Positions 6,382 through 13,769 of a stretch of DNA of 43,871 bases are shown here, piece by piece. Each line of letters begins with the position of its first letter. Position 1 is the stretch's first letter. The DNA is from a virus. The DNA is taken from IMG/VR virus record IMGVR_UViG_3300020147_000015, positions 1 to 43,871 of that record; one strand, written 5' to 3'. Under the pieces are notes generated by a model. The model saw only the letters and a list, made by a program, of their open reading frames with translations, searched no databases and was not told the DNA's origin. The position numbers were made by a program, and so were the translations under genes.

Positions 6382-6530
6382 AGACGCCCCTTCGGTCTTT
6401 CGGAGTGGGGCTTGTCTTTGTCTGCGCCCGATGGTAAACAACAACTGCTTGCAAAAGCAGATCAGTCGCCATCGTCTTCAACCGCTCGACTGATTTTCAA
6501 ACCCTCGCCTCACCAGCGGGGGTTTTTTCT
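6382..6530 (+). ncRNA. Candidate structured small RNA with intrinsic terminator
   Basis: No gene fills 6119-6660. From 6382 the plus strand folds into successive hairpins: a long one at 6382-6417 (AGAC/GTCT, GCCC/GGGC and CTTCG/CGGAG around the loop GTCTTT); CTGCTT-GCAA-AAGCAG at 6445-6460; ATCAGTCG (6461-6468) with CGACTGAT (6487-6494); and the terminator hairpin. It could be a phage sRNA or the processed 3' end of the repressor transcript. A possible -35 (TTGACC near 6343) has no convincing -10, so the 5' end is unknown. Confidence 0.4.
6501..6528 (+). terminator. Intrinsic terminator of the repressor transcript
   Basis: Stem ACCCTCGC (6501-6508) with GCGGGGGT (6516-6523), 7-nt loop, then a run of T to 6528 and a further T-rich tail. 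It separates the repressor unit from the rightward promoter about 65 bases downstream. Confidence 0.8.
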
Positions 6531-6568
6531 TTTCTAAGCGATGATTCCCCGATCCGCAAGAAAATAAA

Positions 6569-6613
6569 AACGCTATCGCGTGTTTTTCTACTTGCATGAC
6601 ACGCAATAGCGTG
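6569..6613. promoter_or_regulatory. Right operator pair (OR)
   Basis: AACGCTATCGCGTG at 6569-6582 (one half-site mismatch) and CACGCAATAGCGTG at 6600-6613 (perfect half-sites). The same 14-bp dyad occurs at the left operators. The second copy lies inside the spacer of the rightward promoter. Confidence 0.7.
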
Positions 6614-6620
6614 CGATATT
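6592..6620 (+). promoter_or_regulatory. Rightward early promoter (PR)
   Basis: -35 TTGCAT at 6592-6597, 17-base spacer, -10 GATATT at 6615-6620. The operator at 6600-6613 lies in the spacer, exactly as in the leftward promoter, so one repressor should silence both early operons. Confidence 0.6.
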
Positions 6621-6686
6621 CACCCTCGTAGACAGCGAGACGAAGAAGCAACCGCCGATCTGGTCGCGGTGGAAGAGGAAACGGAA

Positions 6687-6869
6687 ATGACGAAGATCGA
6701 AATCAACGGAACTGAATATGAAGTTGGCTTTGACCATGCGGTAGGCCCGAACGCTGCACGTACTGGCGCAGTTCGTCATCTCGGCCTTCGTGGCCCCAAG
6801 GGCGCTTACTACAGCGCATACGTCATGCAGGACGGATCGTATTCCAAACTCGTTTCGGTAGGTGCGTGA
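6687..6869 (+). CDS. First gene of the rightward operon, unknown
   Basis: 60 residues from the ATG at 6687, behind AGAGGAAACGGAA. A GTG at 6669 would add six residues but leaves no ribosome binding site. The content (MTKIEINGTEYEVGF, RHLGLRGPKGAYYSAYVMQD) suggests a small beta protein. No family recognised. Its stop overlaps the next start by one base (TGATG). Confidence 0.6.
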   Translation: MTKIEINGTEYEVGFDHAVGPNAARTGAVRHLGLRGPKGAYYSAYVMQDGSYSKLVSVGA

Positions 6870-7072
6870 TGGACGCGGCAATCGAGACCGTCGCGAAGAT
6901 CATCTTCGAGGAGTGGGGCGGGCCATGGGTGGCCGCTCCAGAGTTCCGGAAAACACAAGCACGGCGCGAAGCTTTGACCATTTTGGATGGGATCCGCAAG
7001 TCGGAGGAAGCCAAGCGCGAAGTCATCGCATTTCTCAATTCAACAGACATGGGCGACCTATCCGCCGCCTGA
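6869..7072 (+). CDS. Small helical early protein
   Basis: 67 residues, helical (ETVAKIIFEEWGGPWVAAPE, RREALTILDGIRKSEEAKRE). Such short proteins with an FEEW-G motif occur in phage early operons without assigned roles. Coupled to the preceding gene by stop/start overlap. Confidence 0.55.
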   Translation: MDAAIETVAKIIFEEWGGPWVAAPEFRKTQARREALTILDGIRKSEEAKREVIAFLNSTDMGDLSAA

Positions 7073-7138
7073 TTTTCACAAGCCACCAAGCGACACACGA
7101 AGGCCTCCGCCATCTGGTCGCAGCAACAGAGAAGGATG

Positions 7139-7327
7139 ATGGGGATGGCAGAAATCGAAATCACGCCGATTGAACTGATGGCCCTCAAGAAGTTGGCCGT
7201 CATAAACGGCGCTCTGGCCAAGACGATTTCGGGCCAAGCGTCCGTCGAGCAAATGGCGCTGACCCGCGTCCTAATCGAGGTCGTGAACCGCGCCGACGTA
7301 GCGAACGCTACCCCTTCGAAAGCCTAA
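7139..7327 (+). CDS. Small early protein of unknown function
   Basis: 62 residues from the ATG at 7139; an ATG at 7145 is equally possible. Mostly helical (PIELMALKKLAVINGALAKT, VEQMALTRVLIEVVNRADV). No family recognised. About 65 nt without a gene precede it. Confidence 0.5.
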   Translation: MGMAEIEITPIELMALKKLAVINGALAKTISGQASVEQMALTRVLIEVVNRADVANATPSKA

Positions 7328-7364
7328 TTTCACCCTCTCCCCACCCCCTCGTAGGAGGAAGAAC

Positions 7365-7673
7365 ATGTCACACAGCAAGAAAATCGATGATGGCGGGTTG
7401 GCCTTCCCAGGTAAGCGCTGGCAACAGGTCGGAACAATAGCGGACCATGGCTATTCTGATGACGACACTCCCACTTTCGATGAAGTGGGCCATCCCGGAA
7501 TGAGCCTTCGCGACTATTTCGCCGGTCAGGCTTTGGCCGGAATATGTGCTGGCCTTTGCTCGGATATTTCCCGTGGTGACCGCGCTTACCATCGTGTCGG
7601 TTTCACGGACGCGGCCGAGGACGCCTACATCCTAGCCGACGCCATGATTGCCGCAAGAAAGGCAGGTGCGTAA
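7365..7673 (+). CDS. GMSLRDYFA-family phage protein, copy 1
   Basis: 102 residues with the block GGLAFPG near the start and GMSLRDYFAGQALAGICAGL in the middle, then an alanine-rich final helix (AYILADAMIAARKAGA). This GG-x-AFP...GMSLRDYFA pattern marks a common phage and prophage family of unknown function. A paralogue lies at 8089-8445. AGGAGG stands upstream of the start. Confidence 0.75.
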   Translation: MSHSKKIDDGGLAFPGKRWQQVGTIADHGYSDDDTPTFDEVGHPGMSLRDYFAGQALAGICAGLCSDISRGDRAYHRVGFTDAAEDAYILADAMIAARKAGA

Positions 7674-8092
7674 TGGAACGCAAATTCCCCATCCAGGCTA
7701 ACGAAACCCTCGTCGCCGTGGTCTGCAGTGCACGTATCAAGCGCCAGTATCTCCGGGAAAGCTCTTTCTTCGGAAAGGACATGCCGATCTCCGAGGTTCT
7801 TGACGAACTGGCAGACGACGAAATCGTGACCGTCCTTCGCGTCGATACAACGACGTGGAAATCTGAGGACATCACCGAATACTGCGCCCGTCAATACCTC
7901 TACGAACGCGACGGAAGCGGCCTAGGTGTCGAACTGGAGGACGAAGACAGCTTCCCGTCCTACGTCCGCAACAGCATCGCATGGTCGAACTGGAAAGACG
8001 ACCTCGAAAGCCAACTGCCGGTCGGCCCTTCCAAAGCCTATTCCTCGTTCCGCGTCCGTGGCGCGTCTCTCAATGAGGGGGCAGGACGATGA
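7673..8092 (+). CDS. Early protein of unknown function
   Basis: 139 residues; start and upstream stop overlap (taATG). Strand-rich with aromatic and acidic stretches (ETLVAVVCSARIKRQYLRES, DEIVTVLRVDTTTWK, CARQYLYERDGSG). No family recognised. It sits between the two GMSLRDYFA paralogues. Confidence 0.6.
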   Translation: MERKFPIQANETLVAVVCSARIKRQYLRESSFFGKDMPISEVLDELADDEIVTVLRVDTTTWKSEDITEYCARQYLYERDGSGLGVELEDEDSFPSYVRNSIAWSNWKDDLESQLPVGPSKAYSSFRVRGASLNEGAGR

Positions 8093-8445
8093 GCAGCTTC
8101 ACTCCGAGCCGAGACGGCGGACCTGCATTCCCGCGTTCAGCAGCAGAGCACAGCCAAGGAGGTCACTACGAGCAGGACGGCATGAGCCTTCGCGACTATT
8201 TCGCCGTCCATGCCGATCAGCCCGGATACGCTGAAATTGTTACCCACGCCGGCCTGACATACGGCAGCAATCAGGTTTGGAAAGACGCGCAAACGAGCAT
8301 CGGCACCTTCGATTCATGGTGGCGGGATCTACCTAATTCGGAACGGTTTCGACTAAGCGCAGAAGTTCGATACGCGATGGCCGACGCCATGCTCGCCGCC
8401 CGCGCCGAAGGCCGCTCCACCCCTTCCAATAGAGAAGGAGCGTGA
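8089..8445 (+). CDS. GMSLRDYFA-family phage protein, copy 2
   Basis: 118 residues. It repeats the layout of 7365-7673: RDGGPAFPRS at the start, DGMSLRDYFAVHADQPGYAE in the middle and an alanine-rich end (VRYAMADAMLAARAEG), with about 20 extra residues before the last helix. The two are paralogues, probably from a duplication or from two acquisitions. Function unknown. Confidence 0.75.
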   Translation: MSSFTPSRDGGPAFPRSAAEHSQGGHYEQDGMSLRDYFAVHADQPGYAEIVTHAGLTYGSNQVWKDAQTSIGTFDSWWRDLPNSERFRLSAEVRYAMADAMLAARAEGRSTPSNREGA

Positions 8446-8447
8446 AG

Positions 8448-8765
8448 ATGGACGGGAAAATCCCAGCAGACATCGAAAAGACCGCGGCATGGATCACGGC
8501 GCACAGGCTCGATCTCCGTAAGGAAGCCGGTATCCAGATCAGCCAGATGATTGCAGAGGCTTTGCGCGACGAGCGCTCACGCAGGGATGCGGAGCTGTCA
8601 CGACTGCGGGAAGCGCTGAAGGGTGTTCTAAACGAAGAAACGCAACCGGTTAACGTCGGGTACGATGAGAAGGGCAACTTCATCTATGCGGACGCCGTGA
8701 GGACCGACAGCGATTCTTTTGCTGCCGCCCGCACCGCCCTCAACGAAAGCCGGGAGGGGGAGTAG
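8448..8765 (+). CDS. Helical early protein
   Basis: 105 residues from the ATG at 8448, preceded by AAGGAG with a 7-nt spacer; a GTG at 8442 is less well placed. Long central helices (IQISQMIAEALRDERSRRDA, ELSRLREALKGVL) suggest a coiled coil. No function assigned. Confidence 0.6.
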   Translation: MDGKIPADIEKTAAWITAHRLDLRKEAGIQISQMIAEALRDERSRRDAELSRLREALKGVLNEETQPVNVGYDEKGNFIYADAVRTDSDSFAAARTALNESREGE

Positions 8766-9284
8766 ATGGAAGACCACGCAAGAAACTGCGAAGGCCGTAA
8801 CTACACATGCACATGTGGTTATGACGCGGCAAAGGACGCTGAACTGCAGCGCTTGAGGGGCGCGATGAAAGAAGCCTCTGACCTTCTGGCGGAGCGAGTC
8901 TATGGCTCCCCCGCAAGGTCACCGGCCCATAATGCCCGCGTCGTCATGGAAGCCGCCATCGCCGACGCTAAGGAAGAAACGTTGATAAAAGCGAAGGCGG
9001 AATGGACGCAGGATCTTATCGACAATGCTCCGCTCTCGCTTCGCCTCCTAGGCGAGAAGCTTTCAAGCAAGCTCACTGACGATGAATGGAACAACGTCGA
9101 GCCGATGCTGATATCAGTGTCGGCTTCCGTATCCGTATCCCAAGAACTCCTCGCCATAGCGAAGAGATGGTCCGCGCTCGGCGGCGGAGCGTGGCACGTC
9201 GATCGCTACGCTTGCGAGAAGATAGAACTTCTGAACGACACACAAATCGCCATTGCCAAAGCGGATGCATCAAATGCGTCCTGA
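8766..9284 (+). CDS. Early protein with N-terminal zinc-like motif and long helix
   Basis: 172 residues. The N-terminus RNCEGRNYTCTCGYDAAKDA contains three closely spaced cysteines and a histidine nearby, a possible zinc site. Then comes a long helical region (ELQRLRGAMKEASDLLAERV) and a C-terminal part with LLAIAKRWSALGGGAWHVDR, reminiscent of phage proteins with a LxALAxRW-x-LD/GG block. Function unknown. Confidence 0.6.
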   Translation: MEDHARNCEGRNYTCTCGYDAAKDAELQRLRGAMKEASDLLAERVYGSPARSPAHNARVVMEAAIADAKEETLIKAKAEWTQDLIDNAPLSLRLLGEKLSSKLTDDEWNNVEPMLISVSASVSVSQELLAIAKRWSALGGGAWHVDRYACEKIELLNDTQIAIAKADASNAS

Positions 9285-9525
9285 TTGCGTCCAGCACCAA
9301 TTTGGCTGCTCCTGCACCCAAACCCAATGCAAGTCCCATGCGGTTCACCTTGGGAGGTTTACGAAGCCTCGCCCCGCTCCATACGACACGACAACACCGC
9401 AGTATGCGCTGATCGGGCTGTTTGTCCTCCTCGCTGCTTGCTTCGTTTGGGTGTTCGTAGCGGCTCCTGCTTTCGAGCGGGTGAAGCTGAAAACGCAGGA
9501 GGATGTCTATGTCGTCTCAAAATGA
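9274..9525 (+). CDS. Cysteine-rich single-pass membrane protein
   Basis: 83 residues from the ATG at 9274, overlapping the upstream gene by 11 nt. The N-terminal part (MRPDCVQHQFGCSCTQTQC) has four cysteines; one transmembrane helix follows (YALIGLFVLLAACFVWVFVA, about residues 49-68). Function unknown. Confidence 0.55.
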   Translation: MRPDCVQHQFGCSCTQTQCKSHAVHLGRFTKPRPAPYDTTTPQYALIGLFVLLAACFVWVFVAAPAFERVKLKTQEDVYVVSK

Positions 9526-9823
9526 TTTCGACTGGTGGCTGAAATCCATCAGAGGCGAGAAGCCGCCAATCCATGAGAGCGAGCCTCAGTGCGGTTATTT
9601 CAAGGTTCGCGACCGTCGCGGCCTGAATAAGGACCTGGCTCCAATCAAGCGCCCCTTTGTCGCGGCTGCGATCTGGAAAGACGGTGACGAGTTCAAGGCG
9701 GAAGTCGCCGGCTCTCCCGTCCATATCGATCACGCTTGGCCGTACCTCGCGAAATATCCAATCACCTACGAAGATTATCAGTTTTGGCACTTGAACGAAA
9801 GATGGCCGGAGAAAGCAGCATGA
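9509..9823 (+). CDS. Small early protein upstream of bet
   Basis: 104 residues from the ATG at 9509. AGGAGG at 9497-9502 abuts an earlier ATG at 9503 but is 6 nt from 9509, which decides the start. Aromatic-rich alpha/beta sequence (DFDWWLKSIRGEKPPIHESE, HAWPYLAKYPITYEDYQFW). Overlaps bet by 4 nt, so the two are co-translated. No family recognised. Confidence 0.6.
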   Translation: MSSQNDFDWWLKSIRGEKPPIHESEPQCGYFKVRDRRGLNKDLAPIKRPFVAAAIWKDGDEFKAEVAGSPVHIDHAWPYLAKYPITYEDYQFWHLNERWPEKAA

Positions 9824-10668
9824 GCAACGTTGCCACATTACCCGTAGAGCGTCAGTCTCTTATCGCCTCGATGGCGAGCCAATACAACATGGACCCCAAG
9901 GCTTTCGCGGCCACGGTCAAATCCACCTGCATGCCGGCCAACGCCTCTAACGAGGAATTTGCGGCCTTCCTGATGGTGGCGAAGGATTATGGCCTTAACC
10001 CTATCACCCGCGAAATCTACGCTTTCCCGAAGAAGGGCGGCGGCGTTCAACCGATCGTCGGCGTTGATGGTTGGTTCAACCTAATCAACTCGCATCCGCA
10101 GTGCGACGGTATCGACTTCAAGGACGAGTTCGACGGCAAGGGAAACCTGACCGCCGTAACCTGCTCGATCTATCGCAAGGACCGCAACCGGCCAACTATG
10201 GTTACGGAATACATGGACGAGTGCAAGCGTCCGACCGAGCCTTGGCAGAAGTGGCCTAAGCGCATGCTGCGACACAAGGCTGCTATCCAGTGCGCCCGCT
10301 ATGCATTCGGCTTTGCCGGGATCATCGATCCTGACGAGGCAGAGCGTTCACCCGAGGTCATCACATCCCAGACGGTCGTCGCGCCGCCTCCTCCGTCTTC
10401 ACAGACTCCGAAGACCTATGACTTCGAGGACGCGATTGCGGTTGACGTGACCCGGGAAGAGCCGAGCGAATTTGATATCGGCAACTATCTCGAAGAACTG
10501 GAAACGTCGTTGTCGAGCGCGAAAACGCAAGAGGACGTTGAAACCATCTGGAACGATTACGACGTGCCGGCCACGCTGGAGACAGAAGGCCACGCCGACA
10601 TGATCGAGACTGCCTATTCGATCCGCGACCGCGCCCTTGCTGCGCTCTCACCTGTGGGGGCGGGCTGA
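9820..10668 (+). CDS. bet: Bet/RecT-family single-strand annealing recombinase
   Basis: 282 residues. The core (residues about 10-180) has family marks of phage Bet proteins: MPANASNEEFAAFLMVAKDY, GLNPITREIYAFPKKGGG, VQPIVGVDGWFNLIN and PKRMLRHKAAIQCARYAFGF. These proteins bind single-stranded DNA and anneal complementary strands during phage recombination. The C-terminal 90 residues are variable and acidic. No Exo/RecE-type 5'-3' exonuclease gene is visible beside it, which is unusual; the phage may use a host nuclease or have another partner. The ATG overlaps the previous stop. Confidence 0.88.
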   Translation: MSNVATLPVERQSLIASMASQYNMDPKAFAATVKSTCMPANASNEEFAAFLMVAKDYGLNPITREIYAFPKKGGGVQPIVGVDGWFNLINSHPQCDGIDFKDEFDGKGNLTAVTCSIYRKDRNRPTMVTEYMDECKRPTEPWQKWPKRMLRHKAAIQCARYAFGFAGIIDPDEAERSPEVITSQTVVAPPPPSSQTPKTYDFEDAIAVDVTREEPSEFDIGNYLEELETSLSSAKTQEDVETIWNDYDVPATLETEGHADMIETAYSIRDRALAALSPVGAG

Positions 10669-11087
10669 TGGCAAAGAACGAGATGCCTGCGATTTACATG
10701 CTCCGTCGCGGCGATAAGCTCATCGCGGAAATGCAGATGGACCGCGACCTGCTGGAACGTTTCTCTCCGCATGACCGCATCAAGGTAACTCTCCATACGG
10801 GGCGCTCTCCTTCCCGACTGCGCTGGTATTGGGCGTTCCTTGGCCGCGTCGTCAAGGCTACCGAGTGCGCGCCGTCGCCGGAAGCCCTCCATGACGTTGT
10901 AAAGCTTCACACGGGGCTTGTGACGCCGGTCATGGTCAAGGGCTTCACTGTCGCCGTCCCGAAGTCCGTCAGCTTCTCCAGCATGAGCGAGCAGGAGTTT
11001 GAGGCTTTCTGCGACAAGGCCGTGAAGTGGATCGCGGAGACATACGGCATTACCCCAGAGGACGCATTTTCGGAGGCTGCAGCATAA
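10668..11087 (+). CDS. DUF1367/NinB-like phage recombination protein
   Basis: 139 residues. The pattern LHTGRSPSRLRWYWAFLGRV, a central helix (HDVVKLHTGLVTPV) and then VPKSVSFSSMSEQEFEAFCD resembles DUF1367, which is related in position and size to NinB proteins that accompany phage annealing recombinases. It directly follows bet with a one-base overlap, so a role in recombination is a reasonable inference. Confidence 0.65.
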   Translation: MAKNEMPAIYMLRRGDKLIAEMQMDRDLLERFSPHDRIKVTLHTGRSPSRLRWYWAFLGRVVKATECAPSPEALHDVVKLHTGLVTPVMVKGFTVAVPKSVSFSSMSEQEFEAFCDKAVKWIAETYGITPEDAFSEAAA

Positions 11088-11290
11088 TGGACAGGACCAA
11101 GACATACCTCCAGCGCTACCCCCACGCCAGAACGCAGACCATCCTTCGCCTGCAGAACGAGGACCGGATGTTTGTCCGCCTCCGGGCAGAAACGGAGATG
11201 GCGAAAGCGCAGGCTGAGGTCAACCGCTTCCGCGACTCCATCGGATACGTGGGCTGGTTCCGTCTGCTGAAGAAGTGGATGGGCAAATGA
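11087..11290 (+). CDS. Small basic early protein
   Basis: 67 residues from the ATG at 11087, which shares its A with the preceding TAA. Basic and helical (RAETEMAKAQAEVNRFRDSI), ending FRLLKKWMGK. No family recognised; tightly coupled between the DUF1367-like gene and the HNH gene. Confidence 0.6.
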   Translation: MDRTKTYLQRYPHARTQTILRLQNEDRMFVRLRAETEMAKAQAEVNRFRDSIGYVGWFRLLKKWMGK

Positions 11291-11634
11291 GGTCAACTGA
11301 AGAATGGATCGGCAAGACCGATGACACGGCAATTCCGCCCCGTGTCCGTCTCCGCGTGTTCGAGAAGTACGGCGGCATATGCCAGCTTTCCAACCGCAAG
11401 ATCCTCGCCGGAGATCAGTGGGACTTAGACCACATCAAAGCTTTGTGGCGCGGGGGAGAACATCGGGAAAGCAACCTGCACCCCGTCCTTCGCGAAAGCC
11501 ACCGTGAGAAATCATCCGAAGAACAATCGATCCAAGCCAAATGCGACCGGATCAGGAAGAAACACCTAGGCATCTGGCCTTCTTCCAAAGCCAAAATTCG
11601 CAGCGCTGGATTCGGAAAGACAAGGGACGTTTGA
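11287..11634 (+). CDS. HNH endonuclease
   Basis: 115 residues. After an RLRVFEKYGGICQLSNRKI entry, the HNH block reads WDLDHIKALWRGGEHRESNL then HPVLRESHREKS: DH (first His), N of SNL and the final H of ESHREKS are the expected metal-binding and catalytic residues. The usual zinc-binding CxxC pairs are reduced to one cysteine. It is unlikely to be a late HNH that assists packaging, since it lies in the early operon with bet. ATG overlaps the preceding stop (ATGA). Confidence 0.8.
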   Translation: MRSTEEWIGKTDDTAIPPRVRLRVFEKYGGICQLSNRKILAGDQWDLDHIKALWRGGEHRESNLHPVLRESHREKSSEEQSIQAKCDRIRKKHLGIWPSSKAKIRSAGFGKTRDV

Positions 11635-11637
11635 GTC

Positions 11638-12084
11638 ATGACTACCGCTATTGCAGTGACGAAGGAAATGATCGAGGCGGTCTCTTGGTCTGCATCGCCG
11701 CAGGAAGGCATGCCTTGGGGCATGATCTTAGACGACAAGGCGATCGAGAATATCCTATCGATCGGGCTCGCGAATTCCGCCGCCCTCACCCCACATGGAG
11801 AAGAGGCAGCAGGCCCAGTGCCCGAGTCTCATAGCAAGGCGAGCGAGATCATTGCGGCTATCCGCCACCAGCTGGAAATCAACGTCCAAATTGCTGAACA
11901 GAACAGCCCCGAGGGTCCGATCGTAGACGGCAAGCGCGTGAAGGGTCTTACCCACTCACAGGATATTCTTGCTCAGCACATCCGCGACCATCTGAGCGAA
12001 CTAGAATTGGTCATCGCCTCAGAAGCTCCCTCGACGCGGGCGATATCCCCCATCCTCCACCCCAGAGCAGGAGGGAAGCGATGA
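11638..12084 (+). CDS. Early protein of unknown function
   Basis: 148 residues with helical segments (AVTKEMIEAVSWSASPQEG, SEIIAAIRHQLEINVQIAEQ, DILAQHIRDHLSELELVI). I do not recognise it. It overlaps the next gene by 4 nt and follows the HNH gene by 3 nt. Confidence 0.6.
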   Translation: MTTAIAVTKEMIEAVSWSASPQEGMPWGMILDDKAIENILSIGLANSAALTPHGEEAAGPVPESHSKASEIIAAIRHQLEINVQIAEQNSPEGPIVDGKRVKGLTHSQDILAQHIRDHLSELELVIASEAPSTRAISPILHPRAGGKR

Positions 12085-12347
12085 GTAGCGATATCGTGGA
12101 GCGGTTACGCGCGTATGCCAAGGATCAAGGCGGTTGGCATAACATTGACGAGACATGCGAAGAGGCCGCCGACCGCATCGAAACCCTCCAAGCGGAACTA
12201 GCGAAGGCGAGAGAGGCGCTGGAGGGCATCGTGAATGACGCCCGCCGTGTCGATCTTCACAACAACGGAGCGATGACAGATCTCGTCATCCCGTACTGGA
12301 TAGACCGCGCACGGTCGGTCCTCCAGCATAAGGAGCGGGAAGCATGA
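12081..12347 (+). CDS. Small phage protein, MSSDIVERLR type
   Basis: 88 residues. The start MSSDIVERLRAYAKDQGGWH and later EEAADRIETLQAELAKAREA are typical of a very common phage family of unknown function with a short N-terminal helix and a coiled coil. Overlaps both neighbours by 4 nt. Confidence 0.65.
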   Translation: MSSDIVERLRAYAKDQGGWHNIDETCEEAADRIETLQAELAKAREALEGIVNDARRVDLHNNGAMTDLVIPYWIDRARSVLQHKEREA

Positions 12348-12520
12348 CGGCGCCGGCTCTCGTCAAATCCGCGGACCTGAAGCGAATGGCCATGATCGCC
12401 AAGCGTGAAAACGTGACCGTCTGGGTTGAGATCGACGGCCGGCGCTTTGGGGTCTCCCCAGATATACAGGATATCAACAGGCAGAAAAAGGTTGATCTCC
12501 CCGATGATTTCGCCCTCTGA
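12344..12520 (+). CDS. 58-residue protein upstream of integrase
   Basis: MTAPALVKSADLKRMAMIAK followed by NVTVWVEIDGRRFGVSPDI. This small protein type is, as I recall, repeatedly found directly before integrase genes in rhizobial prophages; a DNA-binding or excisionase-like role would fit the position but cannot be shown. The ATG overlaps the preceding stop (ATGA), and its 3' end overlaps the chosen integrase start by 17 nt. Confidence 0.65.
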   Translation: MTAPALVKSADLKRMAMIAKRENVTVWVEIDGRRFGVSPDIQDINRQKKVDLPDDFAL

Positions 12521-13607
12521 TAAGGGAATGCCGAAGCCCCTTCCCAAGCACGTCACCAAGACTATCACCCGCTATGGGAAGGTGCTTCTGTATTTCCGTA
12601 TCGACAAAGGCGCTCGGGTGAGGCTCCCCGACGATCCAGACAGCCACGAATTCGATATGGCCTATGCGGCATGCCTTGCAGGGAAACCTAAGCCACGCTC
12701 CAAATCGCCCGCAGAAGCCAGTACAATGCGATGGCTGATCGAGCGGTATATGGAAAGCGGCGCGTGGGTGACACTCGCTGACGGGACCAGAAGGCAACGC
12801 TCCAACATCTTCAAGCATGTTGTCGAGCAAAACGGCGGCGTCGAGTTCGCCAATATCCTTCCCAAGCACATTAGGAACCGCATGGACAAGATGGCGGGTA
12901 CGCCCGTCCAGGCCAACAATTACCTAAAGGCCATGAGCGGGCTGTTCTCGTGGGCCGTCAAGAATGACCACCGGCGGGATAATCCCTGCGCGGGCGTTGA
13001 AAAGCTCCCGGTCAAGTCGGATGGCTTTGAGGCATGGACGATTGAGGACGCAGCCGCATTCCGGGCGAGATGGGATGAAGGAAGCATGCAGCGGCTTGCA
13101 TTCGAGCTACTGCTGCACGTTGGAAGTCGTCGGGGGGATTTGACCGATATGGGCCGGCAGCATTTGCGCGGCAATGTCCTGTCATTCAGGACGGGCAAGA
13201 CGGGTTCGGTCGTTACCGTCGAGTTGCCTCAGTCCGTCCTCGATTTGATCGGGAAGACGGAGACGAAGGGCGATGCCCTGCACTTCATCGTGACATCGCA
13301 CGGCAAGCCGTTCAGCAAGCCAGGGTTCGGGAATTGGTTTGGAGACGCGGCCCGTAAGGCGAACGTCTTTAAGAACGCCCACGGGGTGCGGAAACTGGCT
13401 GCCACGATCGCCGCCGACGAGGGCGCCACGGCTCACGAGCTTATGGCTCAATTTGGCTGGGCAAACCCGAAACAGGCGGAAGTCTACACCAGAGGGGCCG
13501 ATCGGGCGAAGCTTGGAATCAGATCTTCGAAGCGGGTTGCCGAACGGGTGAAGAACGAAACGCCCCCAAACTCGCCACCTGAAACCCCCAAACAGTCGAC
13601 AAAATAA
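12504..13607 (+). CDS. int: Tyrosine-family site-specific integrase
   Basis: 367 residues from the ATG at 12504 (AAAGG upstream); an ATG at 12528 is the alternative. N-terminal core-binding domain followed by a catalytic domain with Arg in VGSRRGDL (R209), HGVRKLAAT (H293, R296), W319 in the FGWANP box and the nucleophile Y328 in EVYTRGAD. This set is complete for a tyrosine recombinase that integrates the phage genome at an att site. An attP-like array lies at and just after its 3' end, so gene and site form one module. Confidence 0.92.
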   Translation: MISPSDKGMPKPLPKHVTKTITRYGKVLLYFRIDKGARVRLPDDPDSHEFDMAYAACLAGKPKPRSKSPAEASTMRWLIERYMESGAWVTLADGTRRQRSNIFKHVVEQNGGVEFANILPKHIRNRMDKMAGTPVQANNYLKAMSGLFSWAVKNDHRRDNPCAGVEKLPVKSDGFEAWTIEDAAAFRARWDEGSMQRLAFELLLHVGSRRGDLTDMGRQHLRGNVLSFRTGKTGSVVTVELPQSVLDLIGKTETKGDALHFIVTSHGKPFSKPGFGNWFGDAARKANVFKNAHGVRKLAATIAADEGATAHELMAQFGWANPKQAEVYTRGADRAKLGIRSSKRVAERVKNETPPNSPPETPKQSTK

Positions 13608-13735
13608 GGGCTTTATAGCTTGAATGGTGCCCCCGGCAGGAGTAAAATGAAATAAGTAATTCAGGTACTTGCGCCCCCAAACTCGATTTTCCGCCCCATT
13701 GAAATCATTGACGTCCTGACCGGATGCCCCCAAAC
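13562..13735. other. attP: Candidate attP with arm-type repeats
   Basis: Core: 13625-13643, TGGTGCCCCCGGCAGGAGT. Its complement is a textbook tRNA 3' end: T-stem strand CCTGC, acceptor strand CGGGGGC, discriminator A, CCA. Four direct copies of CCCCCAAAC flank it: 13563-13571 and 13585-13593 on the left (inside the int 3' end), and 13674-13682 and 13727-13735 on the right. Copies one and three share 14 bases. Core plus flanking arm sites is the layout expected of a tyrosine-integrase attP. The target tRNA-type gene in the host cannot be named from this. Confidence 0.65.
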
Positions 13736-13769
13736 ATTCCCTCTTCGGAGGGCCAATAGGAGAAGAGAG

